Assembly: GCA_947501475.1 (NCBI GenBank)
Contig: CANMWA010000014.1
Coordinates: forward strand, 1 to 64,000
DNA length: 64,000 nt
Direction of reading: 5' to 3'
Source of the DNA: an uncultured Aquimarina sp.
GTDB lineage: Bacteria > Bacteroidota > Bacteroidia > Flavobacteriales > Flavobacteriaceae
This document shows positions 63,719-64,000 of the stretch, in pieces. The notes beneath the pieces are model-generated. The model saw only the letters and a list, made by a program, of their open reading frames with translations. It was not told where the DNA came from and did no database searches. The number at the start of each line of letters is the position of its first letter. Position 1 is the stretch's first letter. The position numbers and the translations under genes were made by a program.

Positions 63719-63732
63719 GGGGAATATTCCCC
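63719..63732. promoter_or_regulatory. perfect 14-bp palindrome upstream of VP2
   Basis: GGGGAATATTCCCC is a perfect palindrome, between the right attachment site and the VP2 start, in the promoter position for the phage genes. It looks like the operator of a host or phage repressor, or a replication signal. Confidence 0.5.
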
Positions 63733-63740
63733 TTAGCTTT

Positions 63741-64000
<260 letters not shown>

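Overview
The window is AT-rich chromosomal DNA of a member of the Bacteroidota, most likely a marine Flavobacteriaceae (an Aquimarina-like genome is my guess from overall feel, not a proven assignment). The signs are a type IX secretion C-terminal sorting domain, many SPII lipoproteins, LytS/LytTR two-component pairs, DUF4494 and DUF4251 proteins, pirin, a UMF1 transporter, almost no Shine-Dalgarno sequences, and the flavobacterial intergenic repeat built on CCGAAGGGTGAGGCTCTCGA and CTGAGCGTAGTCGAAG. I see no tRNA, rRNA or CRISPR array. A dif-like XerC/XerD site near the right end places the window at the replication terminus.

Layout. 0-5 kb: intergenic repeats around three minus-strand genes that may be an accessory or defence group (Bsp6I-like nuclease, two-helix membrane protein with a possible sensor domain, PD-(D/E)XK-like protein), then small proteins and a YchJ protein. 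5.7-21.6 kb: ordinary accessory and housekeeping genes (membrane GT2, DUF4494, adenylate cyclase, LamG lipoprotein, AhpD-like, barrel protein, pirin, two T9SS-type paralogues, Na+/H+ antiporter with a WYL regulator, AlkC-like repair protein, GH31 glucosidase). 21.7-28.8 kb: a compact seven-gene minus-strand operon with two peptidoglycan-binding enzymes (lysozyme-like and L,D-transpeptidase-like), a cytoplasm-type subtilase and four unrecognised proteins with strongly acidic, Arg-rich, coiled-coil or glycine-zipper segments. I cannot match it to a described system. 29-32.8 kb: M48 lipoprotein, UMF1 transporter, lipocalin-like and OmpA-like lipoproteins.

32.9-40.6 kb: a biosynthetic cluster in tight co-directional order: FAD oxidoreductase, methyltransferase, type III polyketide synthase, FabL-like enoyl reductase, a lipoprotein, hotdog dehydratase, esterase, ketosynthase, acyl carrier protein and phosphopantetheinyl transferase. 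A dedicated fatty-acyl starter would be built on the ACP, extended by the type III PKS to an alkylresorcinol or alkylpyrone, then methylated and oxidised. 40.6-58.9 kb: YceI, a drug exporter, small lipoproteins, then two LytS/LytTR pairs bracketing secreted PD40 beta-propellers, esterases and beta-lactamase-fold serine hydrolases that have been partly duplicated (one is an esterase-hydrolase fusion), and a leucine-rich-repeat lipoprotein.

59.5-63.8 kb: a complete microvirus (ssDNA phage) provirus of 4,250 bp flanked by two dif-like sites, with major capsid, scaffold, DNA pilot, J-like basic protein and HUH replication protein, all intact and on the minus strand. Its non-coding part carries an 11-nt match to the phiX174 nicking site inside a large inverted repeat, several stable hairpins and a perfect 14-bp palindrome before the first gene. 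Degenerate dif-like sequences just outside suggest that earlier Xer-dependent elements used the same locus.
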